Positions 25,998 to 35,933 are shown, numbered from the stretch's first letter. The stretch is 64,000 nt of DNA from Guptibacillus spartinae (GCF_028610625.1 NZ_JAQQWU010000008.1:1-64000), one strand, 5' to 3'. Program-made: numbers and translations. Notes: a model not told the origin generated them from the sequence alone.

Positions 25998-26108
25998 CTC
26001 TTATCTTCCAGATGACATCATCTGTAGGATTTGGCACCAACTTCAACTGTAGTTGAAAGGTTGCCGGGCATCACAGGGCCTATTCCCTCCGCCGCTCTTG
26101 ATAAGAGT
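25998..26108 (-). ncRNA. SAM-I (S-box) riboswitch aptamer
   Basis: On the minus strand the conserved S-box elements follow in order: CTTATCAAGAG (P1, J1/2), GGCGGAGGGA, GGCCC-TGTGATGCCCGGCAACC (junction and pseudoknot partner), a GGTGCC-AAATCC segment, then CTGGAAGATAAGAGG closing P1. This is the class that binds S-adenosylmethionine and turns off methionine genes by termination. It controls the homocysteine methyltransferase just downstream. Confidence 0.95.
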
Positions 26109-26190
26109 GTTGATTTAATTTTTGAACATGTTTGAAATTATAGACCTGGTAAAATGAAATGTCAATGTTTTATCTGATAATTATGAAATG

Positions 26191-27207
26191 TCAGGATGAT
26201 TGTCCGTTTTTTAATCGGTAGATGCGATCTTCTCGTCCAAGTGGCTCCACTGACATTGTTCCAGAAGCTACAAAAGAATCGAGATAAGTGCAAACTGAAT
26301 AGTAAATTTTCGGTTTCTTTGTCGTGTAACGCTTGTCTTGAACTTTTCCTTCTTTGATCAGGAGCTCACAAATCATCAAGGCACTTTCTGTGCCTTGTTG
26401 AATATAGACGTCTATCGCTTCCTGAGTTGGAAAAGAAAGGTCTCCTACAAAAAAAGTTTCTTTTGGTTTCTCGCTTGTTTTTTCTGATGAAGGTTCTTGA
26501 AGTTCCTCAGCGAACAAATCAAAGGAGCCTTGTAAATCTTCTTGAGGTAACGTTTGTTTAGGTTGTTGCATGTCTTCTTCTTTCTCTACCGGGATATCTA
26601 GAGTCTTTAACGTATTGCTGCCTCTTTGTAGCGCTTCTTTTTCTTCACGGTAACCCCTGATTAAACTGTTTAACCGTTTTTCTTGTCGATCAAGTAACGG
26701 GAGTTGTAAAGAAAGTGGCTCTTTTATATCGGTTGGTAGCTTCAAACCTTCAGGGATGTCATATGTAGGAGAGCCATTTTGCTTTTTTAATAAGAGTTCA
26801 TCCAATTCATAATCAAATTTTGTAAAACCTTGTACAACTTCTCTTACGATGCTAGCGGGTAAGCCAGTGTGTTCTTCGAAATGGTTAATTCCAAAACGAC
26901 GCACTTCTCCTGTTTTCACATGTCGAACAACATATTGATAGCGTAATGCACGACCACATTCGCATTTTACATCTTCTGAAACAGCACCTGCATCAAGGTA
27001 ATCGTCTAGTATCCAATCGTCAAGCAACATTCCAATTTCCTCATCAGTAGCTCCGTTTGGAATCATTCTTCCTTTACTTTGAGCAATCACATTCGCAAAC
27101 GCTGTTTTTTTACCTCGTTTAAGAATATTCATCACATAGAATTGCTGATTTTTTGTGAGCTCTTGATATAATTCATCTCTTTGAGAGTTTGTTAGGGTTG
27201 TGGTCAT
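26191..27207 (-). CDS. Hypothetical protein, possibly DUF3895-type
   Basis: The 338-residue product is soluble. An N-terminal helical part holds a CxC (VKCECGRALRY), a possible half zinc site around residue 80, and RFGINHFEEHTGLP. A charged, Gln/Glu-rich coiled linker covers about 175-250, and the C-terminal domain (about 255-335) looks like a winged helix (ICELLIKEGKVQDKRYTTKK; YSVCTYLDSFVASG). The C-terminal part recalls DUF3895 of Bacilli, from memory only. No function can be given. SD GAGAGGG precedes the ATG, and a terminator-bounded neighbour on each side makes it monocistronic. Confidence 0.7.
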   Translation of the reverse strand: MTTTLTNSQRDELYQELTKNQQFYVMNILKRGKKTAFANVIAQSKGRMIPNGATDEEIGMLLDDWILDDYLDAGAVSEDVKCECGRALRYQYVVRHVKTGEVRRFGINHFEEHTGLPASIVREVVQGFTKFDYELDELLLKKQNGSPTYDIPEGLKLPTDIKEPLSLQLPLLDRQEKRLNSLIRGYREEKEALQRGSNTLKTLDIPVEKEEDMQQPKQTLPQEDLQGSFDLFAEELQEPSSEKTSEKPKETFFVGDLSFPTQEAIDVYIQQGTESALMICELLIKEGKVQDKRYTTKKPKIYYSVCTYLDSFVASGTMSVEPLGREDRIYRLKNGQSS

Positions 27208-27287
27208 ATAAATCCCTCTCTATATAATAGTACCGCCATTATAACAGGAGAGTTGAATAATGGTAACTACAACATCATGATTTTTAT

Positions 27288-27327
27288 AAGAAAACTCGCC
27301 AACCCTAAAGGGGTGGCGAGTTTTCTT
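27288..27327 (-). terminator. Intrinsic terminator of the nucleotidase gene
   Basis: AAGAAAACTCGCC / GGCGAGTTTTCTT with a further inner CCCTA/GGGG pairing. The minus-strand tail is weakly T-rich. Confidence 0.75.
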
Positions 27328-27333
27328 AAGATT

Positions 27334-29367
27334 TTATCGATTCCATAGACGTACGGCAGCAATTTCAGCCATATGTTCAAGTGCATTCGAATTTTTTTCT
27401 TTCTTCTGTTTCGTAAAGTCCAGTTTATATGTTGCAAAGCCATTTTCTGCTTCACTCAAAAACTGGATGGTTTGAAATTCATTAGCATAATCTTTTGCTT
27501 GCAGGGAAGATTCGAACGTCACGTTCAAGTTTTTCTTGTTTATGGTCTCAAAAGTCCAGTTTCCGTCTGCTGAAGGATTAATCGTTTGTTCTGCTAGAAT
27601 ATAGTCAATCAAAATCTGTCTATTTTCATCAGGTGAATCAATGACTACATTAGAACCATCCAAGTGTGGAAAGTGACCTCCACCAGTCGCTCGATAATTA
27701 TTTGTTGCGACTAAGAACGTCATGTCTTCCGTTACTTTTTGACCATTATAGGTCAAGTCTTTGACGCGATTCGCGTTTGCATTCACAACATTTCCATTTC
27801 GATCGTATTTCGCAGGCTCTGTGACATCAATTTGATAGGTCACTCCGTCTATTACGTCAAAATTGTAAGAAGGGAAGTCCAAATTAATCAATGGCTGCTC
27901 TTGTGACTCTTTTTTGTCTATTAGATTAAATTGCCCGGCTGACATTTCAATCCAGTCCTTTAGCTCTGACCCGTTTAACAAAACGGCTTTAAGCGTATTG
28001 GGGTAAACATATAGATCAGCTACGTTCTTAATCGCAAGATCCCCGGCAGGAATGTCCGTATAATAAGACGAACCTCCACGACCGCCAGCTTTGAAAGGAG
28101 CGCCGGCAGATAGTACAGGGATCCCTTCGTATTCAGTTCCTTGAATATGGTTTTCTACATACCATTTCTGAGCGTTTGTCACGATTTGAATAGATGGATC
28201 ATCTTTTACTAAAGCAAAATAACTTGTTATCGGCGAAGTCGTTTTGCCAACAGCGGTTCGAACATAGTCAATAGTAGCCTCGTGTTCTTCTTTTACTGCA
28301 TTTAGAATGTTCTCGTCAGCAGTTACAAGAGAAGTCTTCGTCTCTTTGTCATATATAGGACGAGCCACTGATTCAGAAGAATTCACTGTCCATTTTCCAT
28401 TTTCTTCGGTTAATTGAAGATCTATGATACCCAAATGATCTCCCCAGTACCCCGGTTCCACGGAAGGCACGCCATTGATCGTTCCTTTTGTATTATCTAC
28501 TCCTTCTACTCCCTCAAAGCTGCTTCCTGGAAAAACTTTATGAGCATGTCCAAAAAGAATCGCATCAATCCCATCTACATTGCTTAAGTAATAAACCGCG
28601 TTTTCATCATTTCCTTCAGGTGCAGCCTTTTCGAATCCTGAATGAGGGATCGCAACAATGATATCCGCTCCTTTGGCTTTCATTTCAGGAACGTATTTAT
28701 TCGCAGTTGCAATGATATCTTTTACGATCACTTTTCCTTCAAGATTAGCTTTATCCCATTGCATTACTTGAGGAGGTACGAATCCAATCACACCAACATT
28801 TAGCTGACGTTCTTCACCAGATTCATCTGTCACGGTTTTATTGAGAATTTTATACGGGGTAAAATAGTTTTGATCATTTGTTGGATCATTGTCATGATCA
28901 TCTATGTAGACGTTTGCATTGATATACGGAAAGTTTGCACCCGACAGACTTGTATGAAGAAAATCAAGTCCGAAGTTAAATTCATGGTTTCCGATGTTAC
29001 CTGCATCATAGTCAAGAAGGTTCATTGCTTTATACACAGGATGAACCTCACCTTCCTGCAGTGGATCAATTTTTGCAACATAGTCCCCAAGCGGGTTTCC
29101 CTGTAGCAAGTCCCCATTATCAAAAAGCAGGCTGTTTTCCACTTCATGTCGTGCATTATTAATTAAAGTAGCTGTTTTTGCTAATCCAAACTCATCTGTT
29201 GATTGATCCTTGTAATAATCATAATTAACGATGTTGGTATGAAGATCAGTTGTCTCTAAAATACGTAAATTCACTTTTGCATTTGACGCTTCTGCCGGCG
29301 ACGGTGTAAATGCGCTGCATGCTAGTCCTATTGCTAAAGATGCGGTAATAATTGGTTTTACGTTCAT
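27334..29367 (-). CDS. Secreted 2',3'-cyclic-nucleotide 2'-phosphodiesterase / 3'-nucleotidase
   Basis: The 677-residue product has a Sec signal peptide (about 1-27, ending SPAEAS). A calcineurin-like metallophosphatase domain follows (LETTDLHTNI, DNGDLLQGNPLGD, GNHEFNFG, PHSGFE, FGHAHKVFPG carry the metal ligands), then the 5'-nucleotidase C-terminal domain (about 370-600: GRGGSSYYTD, ATNNYRATGGGHF). This is the CpdB/YfkN-type architecture that scavenges phosphate and nucleosides from external nucleotides. The last 50 residues (LEHMAEIAAVRLWNR) show no LPXTG anchor, so it is probably released or loosely held. SD AAAGGGGGA. Confidence 0.88.
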   Translation of the reverse strand: MNVKPIITASLAIGLACSAFTPSPAEASNAKVNLRILETTDLHTNIVNYDYYKDQSTDEFGLAKTATLINNARHEVENSLLFDNGDLLQGNPLGDYVAKIDPLQEGEVHPVYKAMNLLDYDAGNIGNHEFNFGLDFLHTSLSGANFPYINANVYIDDHDNDPTNDQNYFTPYKILNKTVTDESGEERQLNVGVIGFVPPQVMQWDKANLEGKVIVKDIIATANKYVPEMKAKGADIIVAIPHSGFEKAAPEGNDENAVYYLSNVDGIDAILFGHAHKVFPGSSFEGVEGVDNTKGTINGVPSVEPGYWGDHLGIIDLQLTEENGKWTVNSSESVARPIYDKETKTSLVTADENILNAVKEEHEATIDYVRTAVGKTTSPITSYFALVKDDPSIQIVTNAQKWYVENHIQGTEYEGIPVLSAGAPFKAGGRGGSSYYTDIPAGDLAIKNVADLYVYPNTLKAVLLNGSELKDWIEMSAGQFNLIDKKESQEQPLINLDFPSYNFDVIDGVTYQIDVTEPAKYDRNGNVVNANANRVKDLTYNGQKVTEDMTFLVATNNYRATGGGHFPHLDGSNVVIDSPDENRQILIDYILAEQTINPSADGNWTFETINKKNLNVTFESSLQAKDYANEFQTIQFLSEAENGFATYKLDFTKQKKEKNSNALEHMAEIAAVRLWNR

Positions 29368-29591
29368 ATGTATCCCCCTTTTATAATAAAAACCTAAAAG
29401 CCCAACAATAGTTTACAATGTTTCTGTATTAGTTGTTTGCTTTATAATTAAAAAAATTGTAAATCATTCAAAATAGTGCCATAGAACTGGGTGGATAGAC
29501 ACGATTTTCGAAGGGGAAAAGTGTCCGTTTAAAAAACAATTCCTTTAATAGAGATCGGTCTATCTTCATAAAAAGGAATCAATTAGTCTGA

Positions 29592-29969
29592 TTAATTTCT
29601 TTCAGGCATAAAAGTTAATGATCCTCGAGCACCAACCACCACTCTTTTTGCGGCAATTTCTCCACCAACTTCATAAAATAAATACAACTTCTCATCTTTC
29701 ACTTCGCCTCTTAGATAGGTAGCTGCTGGATAAAGATCCTTTAAGTTCTCAATTGTATAAACTTTGACGCGTTCTCCTGTTTGATCATATACCTCTAGCA
29801 TCGTAATTTGATCATTTTTCTTTAAAATATAAATATCATTATATCCAGATTTGACGCTTGTATTTTCTCCAGTCACCTCAAAGGGTGTACTTTCACGTTG
29901 AAAATCTGTATAGAGTCCTGAACTAATCCAGACGCACAGTAAAACAATAACCATCATAAATCCTTTCAT
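29592..29969 (-). CDS. Small exported or membrane-anchored protein, unknown
   Basis: The 125-residue product has an N-terminal hydrophobic segment (about 3-19) without a lipobox, so it is probably anchored or secreted. The remainder is predicted beta-rich (DIYILKKNDQITMLEVYDQT; KLYLFYEVGGEIAAKRVVVG). I do not recognise the family. SD AAGGAGAGGG is strong, which supports a real gene. It has no operon partner. Confidence 0.65.
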   Translation of the reverse strand: MKGFMMVIVLLCVWISSGLYTDFQRESTPFEVTGENTSVKSGYNDIYILKKNDQITMLEVYDQTGERVKVYTIENLKDLYPAATYLRGEVKDEKLYLFYEVGGEIAAKRVVVGARGSLTFMPERN

Positions 29970-30067
29970 TTGCCCTCTCCTTACACACGATTTGAATGCT
30001 TACATGAGCTGTTCTTCTATTAGTGTATGGATTGAAATCGTGTTGGTGTAACCCCCCCTTAAGACAT

Positions 30068-30104
30068 AAAAAAAGACGCCACCATTTTTGGTGAGCGTCT
30101 TTTT
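30068..30104 (-). terminator. Intrinsic terminator of rlmN
   Basis: AAAAAGACGCtcACCA / TGGTGgcGTCTTTTTT-type stem with a T-run on both outer sides, just past rlmN. Confidence 0.8.
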
Positions 30105-30111
30105 ATTCGTG

Positions 30112-31179
30112 CTATTTCCCTGCATTTTCTAGTTTCTTCACTTGCTTGCTTCGAAGCTGACCGCAAGCTGCGTCAATGTCTGTTCCGTTCTCATGACGAA
30201 TCACGCAATTAATGCCGTTCTTCTTAAGCGTATCATAGAACGCAAGAATCGATTCTTTTTCACTACGCTGATACGAATGATCATCCACGGGATTGTATGG
30301 AATCAAGTTTACGTAAGAAAGATGACGTTTGTCAGCGAGAAGTTTCGCAAGCTGCTTCGCTTCTTCCACATGATCGTTAACGTCTCTCAACATAATATAC
30401 TCAAACGTAATTCTACGGTTGGTTTTTTCGAGATAATAATCGATCGCAGGCATCAGTTTTCCAAGTGGATAAGCTTTATTAATTTTCATAATCTTGGTTC
30501 GAAGTTCATCATTAGGTGCGTGAAGTGAAATTGCAAGGTTCACTTGAAGATCTTCGTTCGCAAAATCGTAAATTTGCTTCGCAAGTCCACTTGTTGAAAC
30601 CGTGATATGGCGAGCGCCAATGCAAAGACCTTTTTGAGAATTAACGATACGAAGGAAGTCCATCATATTATCGTAGTTATCAAATGGTTCGCCGATTCCC
30701 ATTATAACAATGTGACTTACGCGTTCTTCATTAGCCTTCTCATCAAGAGCATGTTGCACGTTCATGATTTGTTCAACAATTTCTCCGCTTGTCAGGTCAC
30801 GGCTTTTCTTAAGAAGTCCACTTGCACAGAAGGAACAACCGATATTACAACCAACTTGTGTGGTGACACAGACAGATTGACCGTAGTGGAATCGCATAAG
30901 TACCGTTTCAATAACGTTTCCGTCTTGTAATTTAAACAAGAACTTGATCGTACCGTCAGATGATTCCTGCTTGATTTCTTGCGTTAACGTCTGGATCGCA
31001 AAGTTTTCTTCTAGTAGTTTGATACAGTCTTTGTTTACATTATTCATTTGAGAAAATTCTTTAACACGCTTTTTATAAAGCCAATCCCATACTTGGGAGG
31101 CACGGAATTTTTTGTGACCACGTTCAAGCAACCATTCAGTTAGCTGATCAAACGTTAATCCGTATATTGATTCTTTCAT
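30112..31179 (-). CDS. rlmN: 23S rRNA/tRNA (adenine-C2) methyltransferase, radical SAM
   Basis: The 355-residue product methylates C2 of A2503 in 23S rRNA (and A37 of some tRNAs in RlmN enzymes). The radical-SAM [4Fe-4S] motif CNIGCSFC is present, with [22 protein letters not shown] and the C-terminal catalytic Cys in DAACGQLR. It lines up along its length with bacillar RlmN rather than with Cfr ([10 protein letters not shown]-like region, IETVLMR). The main bacillar rlmN usually sits in the rpoZ-prkC region, so this isolated copy could be a second paralogue (inference). SD AGAGGGTT precedes the ATG. Confidence 0.88.
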   Translation of the reverse strand: MKESIYGLTFDQLTEWLLERGHKKFRASQVWDWLYKKRVKEFSQMNNVNKDCIKLLEENFAIQTLTQEIKQESSDGTIKFLFKLQDGNVIETVLMRFHYGQSVCVTTQVGCNIGCSFCASGLLKKSRDLTSGEIVEQIMNVQHALDEKANEERVSHIVIMGIGEPFDNYDNMMDFLRIVNSQKGLCIGARHITVSTSGLAKQIYDFANEDLQVNLAISLHAPNDELRTKIMKINKAYPLGKLMPAIDYYLEKTNRRITFEYIMLRDVNDHVEEAKQLAKLLADKRHLSYVNLIPYNPVDDHSYQRSEKESILAFYDTLKKNGINCVIRHENGTDIDAACGQLRSKQVKKLENAGK

Positions 31180-31300
31180 TTATAACCCTCTTTTCAATTC
31201 TTAGCCATTCATTCTAATACTACTAGAAGTATAACCAAGTCGCAACCGCTTAGTCTATAATCGTAATATCAATTCTAGGAATTAATAGAACTCATATATA

Positions 31301-31332
31301 GAAAACGACCTTCCTGATTAGGAAAAGTCGCC
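31301..31332 (-). terminator. Intrinsic terminator of the CPBP gene
   Basis: CGACtTTTCCT / AGGAAgGTCG with a TTTT tail on the minus strand. Confidence 0.65.
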
Positions 31333-31338
31333 TGCTCT

Positions 31339-31941
31339 TTAAAGTAATGGAATAAAAACGAGAATGAGAAGATCGAATAAAATATGGGATAGGAGCGGCA
31401 CCCAGAAGTTTTTCGTTTTTTCATATAACCACCCCCACGCCATTCCGCCTCCAATTGCGGCCGCAACCAATAAATAGGCATCTGAGTACAGATGGGCTGT
31501 CGCATATAAAATGGTTGCAATGAGTATGGTGTCTCCCTTTTTATACCGTTTCAATTGTTGCTGGATATACCCTCTCCAGTAAATCTCTTCCCCTGGAATG
31601 ACCACCAGAACAAGACTAATAAAATGCCAGGCTTTAACAGGTTCAACAACATTGTAAAACCGCTCCATGTCTTCGAATAATGAGGGATATATCCACTTGA
31701 TTCCTTCTATTCCAATATACGAAAGCACATAAAGCAATATGGCGCTAATCAGGATATATAACCAGTGGTTAATGGTTATTTTTTGAAATGACAGCGTGCC
31801 TGTTTTCACACTGAGGAAAATTAAAATCGCAAGTGTAACTGTAAAAACGGGCCAGAACGTTCCAGGATAGTGAACAAAACTTAAAAATAGCAGGATATGT
31901 GCTAATAAAAGTGTGCTAACGATTATGATTTTTTGGTTCAT
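31339..31941 (-). CDS. CPBP-family intramembrane glutamic protease
   Basis: The 200-residue product has about six hydrophobic segments and the three motifs of the CAAX/bacteriocin-processing (Abi) family: EEIYWRG (about 118-124, the catalytic Glu pair and Arg), a conserved His in ATAHLYSD and a His in SHILFDLL near the C-terminus. Members cleave membrane-embedded peptides or act in bacteriocin self-immunity. The substrate here is unknown and no bacteriocin gene adjoins. SD AGGATGATG is moderate. Confidence 0.85.
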   Translation of the reverse strand: MNQKIIIVSTLLLAHILLFLSFVHYPGTFWPVFTVTLAILIFLSVKTGTLSFQKITINHWLYILISAILLYVLSYIGIEGIKWIYPSLFEDMERFYNVVEPVKAWHFISLVLVVIPGEEIYWRGYIQQQLKRYKKGDTILIATILYATAHLYSDAYLLVAAAIGGGMAWGWLYEKTKNFWVPLLSHILFDLLILVFIPLL

Positions 31942-32040
31942 GCGTTCATCATCCTATCTTGTTGGCCATTTTTCTTCATCGTACCCTGAATGTACCGAAC
32001 GCATGCCAAAATGAACAACCTGGATAGGTTACGATGTGCT

Positions 32041-32072
32041 AAAAAAGCTAGCAAAGTTAGCTAGCTTTTTTC
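32041..32072 (-). terminator. Intrinsic terminator
   Basis: AAAAAAGCTAGC / GCTAGCTTTTTT, a perfect 12-bp stem with a 7-base loop, immediately past the 76-residue gene. Confidence 0.85.
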
Positions 32073-32303
32073 TTACTTGCTTTGTGTTTTGCATTTTTCT
32101 TGAATGACAGCTAGAGCACTTTCTTTGTCCGGCTGATCACTTTGGTGCCAGCGAATTTTTCTTCCAAATTCGTCCGCCTTCGCATATGCATAGATTTTAC
32201 CTTCGTATTCCGCCACGCTAATTTCCCAATAATACGTCACTTCTGCCCCAGTAGGCTGGGTAACGTCAACAGGATAGAAAAAGTAATCGACTTTTTTTAA
32301 CAT
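32073..32303 (-). CDS. Small conserved-looking protein, unknown
   Basis: The 76-residue, soluble product is rich in aromatic residues (VDYFFYPVDV, VTYYWEISVAEYEGKIYAYA). The pattern suggests one small beta-sheet followed by a helix (KESALAVIQEKCK). The family is not recognised. A good SD (GAAGGAGCTG) and a perfect terminator indicate a genuine monocistronic gene. Confidence 0.65.
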   Translation of the reverse strand: MLKKVDYFFYPVDVTQPTGAEVTYYWEISVAEYEGKIYAYAKADEFGRKIRWHQSDQPDKESALAVIQEKCKTQSK

Positions 32304-32417
32304 AATATCAGCTCCTTCATTATTGATTCAAAGCTATTTTAACAGATTTTCTTTTCCTAGTTTGTTTTAAAGTGTGAGGTTTGTCACTTAATGTTTAGGT
32401 GATTTTAGATAAGCTAT

Positions 32418-32435
32418 ATGTGAAAGAGATCACAT
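32418..32435 (+). promoter_or_regulatory. Rex/Fnr-type operator upstream of lactate permease
   Basis: ATGTGAAAGAGATCACAT has TGTGA and TCACA half-sites 6 bases apart, matching the spacing of both Rex (TTGTGA-N6-TCACAA) and Bacillus Fnr sites. It lies 26 bases before the permease ATG. Lactate permease genes in Bacillus are established targets of redox control, which makes the site plausible. Confidence 0.5.
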
Positions 32436-32460
32436 TAACCTCATAGAAAAGGTGAGAAAA

Positions 32461-34098
32461 ATGAATGGACTCCAACTTTTTGCGGCATTAACGCCGATTC
32501 TTGCGGTATTTATCTTGCTTGTCCTACTACGCCTTCCGGCTACTACAGCTATGCCAGGAAGTTTACTACTTACTGCAATCGTAGCTTTTTTTATTTGGAA
32601 AATACCAGTTATACAAATTGTGGCAGCTTCTATGGAAGGGCTGATCATTGCTTTATCGATTATCTGGATTGTATTTGGAGCGATTCTGCTTTTAAATACG
32701 TTACGAAACAGTGGTGCGATTGATGCGATTCGAGCGGGATTTATGGGCATATCGATGGATCGTCGGGTTCAACTCATTATTATTTCCTGGTTGTTTGGTG
32801 CATTTATTGAAGGAGCAGCAGGGTTTGGTACCCCAGCTGCAATTGGTGCTCCGCTTCTAGTTGCTCTTGGATTCCCTCCCCTTTCCGCCGTTACGATGGC
32901 GCTTATTGCAGATAGTAGTCCTGTATCATTCGGAGCGGTAGGAACACCTATTATCGTTGGTGTAGATCAGGGGCTTAGACAGGGACCAGCCATTGCAGAT
33001 CAAGTAGCAACTTCTATTGGTAGTCAGTCAATGGGAGAGTACCTTCAGGCCATTACGCAAAGTGCTGTCATGATTGATCTTTTTGTCGGCACGTTAATTC
33101 CTTTAATCTTAGTGATGATGTTAACGCGCTTTTTCGGTGAAAATCATTCTTGGAAAGAGGGGCTCTCTATATGGAAGTTCGCCTTATTTGCTGGGTTTAG
33201 CTTTACCGTACCTGCTTTTATCGTAGCTACTTTTCTAGGACCTGAATTCCCATCGATTATTGGTGGGCTTGTTGGTCTTTCCATCGTGATTCCCGCTGCC
33301 AAAAGAGGGTTTCTTCTTCCTAATAAGCCATGGGATTTCAATCATGTAGACCAAACGAACTTGAAGCCTCACCATTCTCTCTCATTAGGTTTAGCGTGGA
33401 TTCCATATTTGCTCGTTGCGGTTTTATTAGTACTTACGAGGTTAGATTTCCTTCCGATAAAAGGATGGCTCCGGTCAGTTAAGATAGGCTGGCAAGACAT
33501 TCTCGGAACGGAGATCAGTACTTCTTTTGAACCTTTGTACTTACCTGGAACTATTTTCATCGTTGTTATCGTCGTTACCATTTTTCTGCATAAAATGACA
33601 CGAACAGCTGTTACAAATACGATAATGGATTCCATCAAAACAATGATTGGGACAGTCATTGCGCTTGGAACAGCGGTTCCTATGGTTCGTATTTTCATCA
33701 ACTCTGGTATGAATGGTTCTGACCTTATGAGCATGCCAATGGAGCTTGCGACACTAGTTGCAAACGCTGTTGGGGACGCATGGCCACTTGTTGCTCCGTT
33801 TATCGGTGCGCTCGGCTCATTTATTTCAGGAAGTGCAACCTTTAGCAATATGATGTTCTCCCTTTTTCAATTTAGCGTAGCGGATCAGCTTCAAATGAAT
33901 GAACAGCTCGTCCTCGCATTTCAAGTATTAGGGGCTAATGCAGGGAATATGATTTGCGTTTTAAACGTTGTGGCAGCTGCTTCTGTTGTTGGGATGATTG
34001 GAAAAGAAGGAACGATTATTCGGATGACGATGGGTCCGATGTTGTTTTATGTGGTTGCTTCTGGTGTGCTTGGTTGGATTGCAATTATGGTTTTGTAA
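32461..34098 (+). CDS. lctP: L-lactate permease (LctP family)
   Basis: The 545-residue product is a polytopic membrane protein of the LctP/LldP family (lactate or glycolate:H+ symport), with 12 or more hydrophobic segments. Family signatures present are [22 protein letters not shown], read around residues 115-136, [11 protein letters not shown] and [31 protein letters not shown] follows near the end. The ATG at 32461 is preferred to the in-frame GTG at 32452, which is itself part of the SD (AAAGGTGAG). It is monocistronic with a strong terminator. A second family member lies at 37875-39662. Confidence 0.9.
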   Translation: MNGLQLFAALTPILAVFILLVLLRLPATTAMPGSLLLTAIVAFFIWKIPVIQIVAASMEGLIIALSIIWIVFGAILLLNTLRNSGAIDAIRAGFMGISMDRRVQLIIISWLFGAFIEGAAGFGTPAAIGAPLLVALGFPPLSAVTMALIADSSPVSFGAVGTPIIVGVDQGLRQGPAIADQVATSIGSQSMGEYLQAITQSAVMIDLFVGTLIPLILVMMLTRFFGENHSWKEGLSIWKFALFAGFSFTVPAFIVATFLGPEFPSIIGGLVGLSIVIPAAKRGFLLPNKPWDFNHVDQTNLKPHHSLSLGLAWIPYLLVAVLLVLTRLDFLPIKGWLRSVKIGWQDILGTEISTSFEPLYLPGTIFIVVIVVTIFLHKMTRTAVTNTIMDSIKTMIGTVIALGTAVPMVRIFINSGMNGSDLMSMPMELATLVANAVGDAWPLVAPFIGALGSFISGSATFSNMMFSLFQFSVADQLQMNEQLVLAFQVLGANAGNMICVLNVVAAASVVGMIGKEGTIIRMTMGPMLFYVVASGVLGWIAIMVL

Positions 34099-34104
34099 TA
34101 TAAT

Positions 34105-34146
34105 AAACAAATGAGCCGACGGCGTATGCCATCGGCTCATTTGTTT
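34105..34146. terminator. Bidirectional intrinsic terminator
   Basis: AAACAAATGAGCCGA / TCGGCTCATTTGTTT, a perfect 15-bp stem between the lactate permease and a convergent small gene. Confidence 0.88.
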
Positions 34147-34402
34147 ATCCAAGATTCTCAACATCCCAGGTTCTTATGGAATAGAATCCTTCGTCAATTT
34201 TCTCTTTTTCATTGCAAAGTGTTTCAACTAATTCTTTTGGAAACCGCTGCATGGAAGCGTGATCGATTTCCACTCCATTGTAACCACTATAAACAGGTAC
34301 AGTAACGATTTGTTTTTCAAATGTATCAAAACAGTGTAAACAGAGGAAACCTACGCTTCTCATTCGATAGGAAAACATGATTCGATAACGAGAATCTTCC
34401 AT
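34145..34402 (-). CDS. Small hypothetical protein
   Basis: The 85-residue product carries a CxxC (FLCLHCFDTF, about 19-28) that could bind a metal, and an otherwise ordinary soluble composition. The family is not recognised. The SD GGAGGGAAGAGG directly before the ATG is strong, and the stop codon lies in the bidirectional terminator, so the gene is probably real and alone. Confidence 0.6.
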   Translation of the reverse strand: MEDSRYRIMFSYRMRSVGFLCLHCFDTFEKQIVTVPVYSGYNGVEIDHASMQRFPKELVETLCNEKEKIDEGFYSIRTWDVENLG

Positions 34403-34568
34403 CCTCTTCCCTCCTACTAACCAATTCTAGTAATTAGTATGACCAACTAATCCCGCTGACATACGTGTCGATGAGCGGATTATTTTCTATTACAAGACGC
34501 CCCTGATAGAATTGAAATTGGGTTTTTATTGAAGTGAATAATCTATTAAATAGAAAGAAGATGAACGT

Positions 34569-35585
34569 ATGTCTGAACAAACGAAAAAACAATTAAAAGA
34601 TATTTCATATTCTGTCCTTGATTTAGCACCCGTTAAAGAAATTGGGGCGATATCGGATGCTCTACATCGATCAAGAGACTTAGCTCAACACGTCGAAAAA
34701 TTAGGCTACAATCGTTTTTGGCTTGCAGAACATCACAATATGCCTTTTATCGCAAGCTCTGCTACGTCAGTCGTCATTGGACATGTCGCTGCGGGAACGT
34801 CTACTCTTCGCGTCGGTTCAGGGGGCGTGATGCTTCCGAACCATTCCCCACTTGTTATTGCGGAACAATTTGGAACACTAGAATCACTCTTCCCAGGTCG
34901 AATTGATTTAGGGCTAGGACGCGCCCCAGGTACTGACCAGCGAACTGCATTCGCCTTAAGACGAGGACAAGGATCAATGGGACAGGACTTCCCAGATCTA
35001 CTCGGTGAACTACGATCCTACTTCGATCCTACATTAAGTCAGGGTACTTCTCCTGTTCGAGCCGTTCCTGGTGAAGGGTTAGATATTCCTATTTGGCTAC
35101 TTGGATCAAGTTTATATAGTGCTCAACTTGCTGGAGAACTAGGTCTACCTTATTCATTTGCTAGTCATTTTTCACCAAAAAATACTATAAGTGCTTTACA
35201 AACGTATCGAAGTCACTTTAAGCCTTCAAAAGTATTGGATGAGCCATATGCAATGGTAGGAGTCAATGTCATTGTTGCCGATACAGATGAAGAAGCAAAT
35301 TTCCTTGCTACGACGCTTCAGCAACAGTTTCTTAACTTAATTCGCAATCACGAAGCACCGATGCAACCGCCAGTTGAAAAATTGAATGCGAGTGAATATG
35401 AATTAGCAGCGCTTCATCAACAACTTGCCACCTCTATTGTGGGTGGGCCGGAAACGGTTAAAAGAAAAATGCAAGAGTTCCTTGATGAAACGCAAGCTGA
35501 TGAAATGATGGTGATTTCATCAATCTATGATCATGAGAAAAGGAAGAAGTCTTATAAACTGCTTTCAGATATAACGAAGGGTTAA
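34569..35585 (+). CDS. LLM-class flavin-dependent oxidoreductase
   Basis: The 338-residue product has the bacterial-luciferase-like TIM barrel using FMNH2 or F420-type cofactors; in Bacilli FMN is expected. Signatures are [39 protein letters not shown], and [14 protein letters not shown], as in the MsnO8-type subgroup. It probably oxygenates or reduces a small organic substrate, and nothing in the neighbourhood indicates which. It is monocistronic: SD AAAGAAGATG and its own terminator. Confidence 0.85.
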   Translation: MSEQTKKQLKDISYSVLDLAPVKEIGAISDALHRSRDLAQHVEKLGYNRFWLAEHHNMPFIASSATSVVIGHVAAGTSTLRVGSGGVMLPNHSPLVIAEQFGTLESLFPGRIDLGLGRAPGTDQRTAFALRRGQGSMGQDFPDLLGELRSYFDPTLSQGTSPVRAVPGEGLDIPIWLLGSSLYSAQLAGELGLPYSFASHFSPKNTISALQTYRSHFKPSKVLDEPYAMVGVNVIVADTDEEANFLATTLQQQFLNLIRNHEAPMQPPVEKLNASEYELAALHQQLATSIVGGPETVKRKMQEFLDETQADEMMVISSIYDHEKRKKSYKLLSDITKG

Positions 35586-35592
35586 TTCTTTC

Positions 35593-35621
35593 AAAAGCCG
35601 GATTCGATGAATCCGGCTTTC
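35593..35621 (+). terminator. Intrinsic terminator of the LLM gene
   Basis: AAAGCCGGAT / ATCCGGCTTT with a 7-base loop and a short T-tail. Confidence 0.8.
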
Positions 35622-35709
35622 TGATGAATGAAATGTCAGTGTTTAAAAGTGGATTCGTAGGAAACACGAACATAAAAGGAGTTCGCGTACAGTATTGTTA
35701 AGTTTTTCT

Positions 35710-35738
35710 TTGCAAGGATTTTGATATTGGTTTATAAT
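35710..35738 (+). promoter_or_regulatory. Sigma-A promoter of the xpt-pbuX operon
   Basis: TTGCAA (35710-35715) and TATAAT (35733-35738) with a 17-base spacer, ending about 25 bases before the riboswitch aptamer. Confidence 0.75.
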
Positions 35739-35762
35739 ACCATTCATAACCGAATTCGCATC

Positions 35763-35837
35763 GTCACTCATATAACCGCAAGAATATGGCTTGCAAGTTT
35801 CTACCGAGTCACCGTAAATGGCTCGACTATGAGTGGG
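35763..35837 (+). ncRNA. Guanine-class purine riboswitch
   Basis: P1 arms CACTCAT / ATGAGTG enclose the conserved core ATAACCGCAAGAATATGGC, then AAGTTTCTACCGAGTCACCG and the TAAATG-GCTCGACTATG end. The specificity base in GACTATG is C, which marks guanine/hypoxanthine rather than adenine binding. It lies just upstream of xpt-pbuX, a classical target. It explains most of the 360-base gap between the LLM gene and xpt. Confidence 0.95.
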
Positions 35838-35867
35838 CAACCTTCTATGGTCGCTTCTCTTTTTAAT

Positions 35868-35928
35868 GAAAAGCCCGGGGGATATTTTGCTCACTCTTTA
35901 GTGGGTAAGATGTTCTGCGGGTTTTTGT
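35868..35928 (+). terminator. Riboswitch-controlled terminator
   Basis: AAAAGCCCG...CGGGTTTTT closes a long imperfect hairpin (with an inner CTCAC/GTGGG-type pairing) after the aptamer and before xpt. Formation on guanine binding would stop transcription. Confidence 0.75.
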
Positions 35929-35933
35929 ATTAA

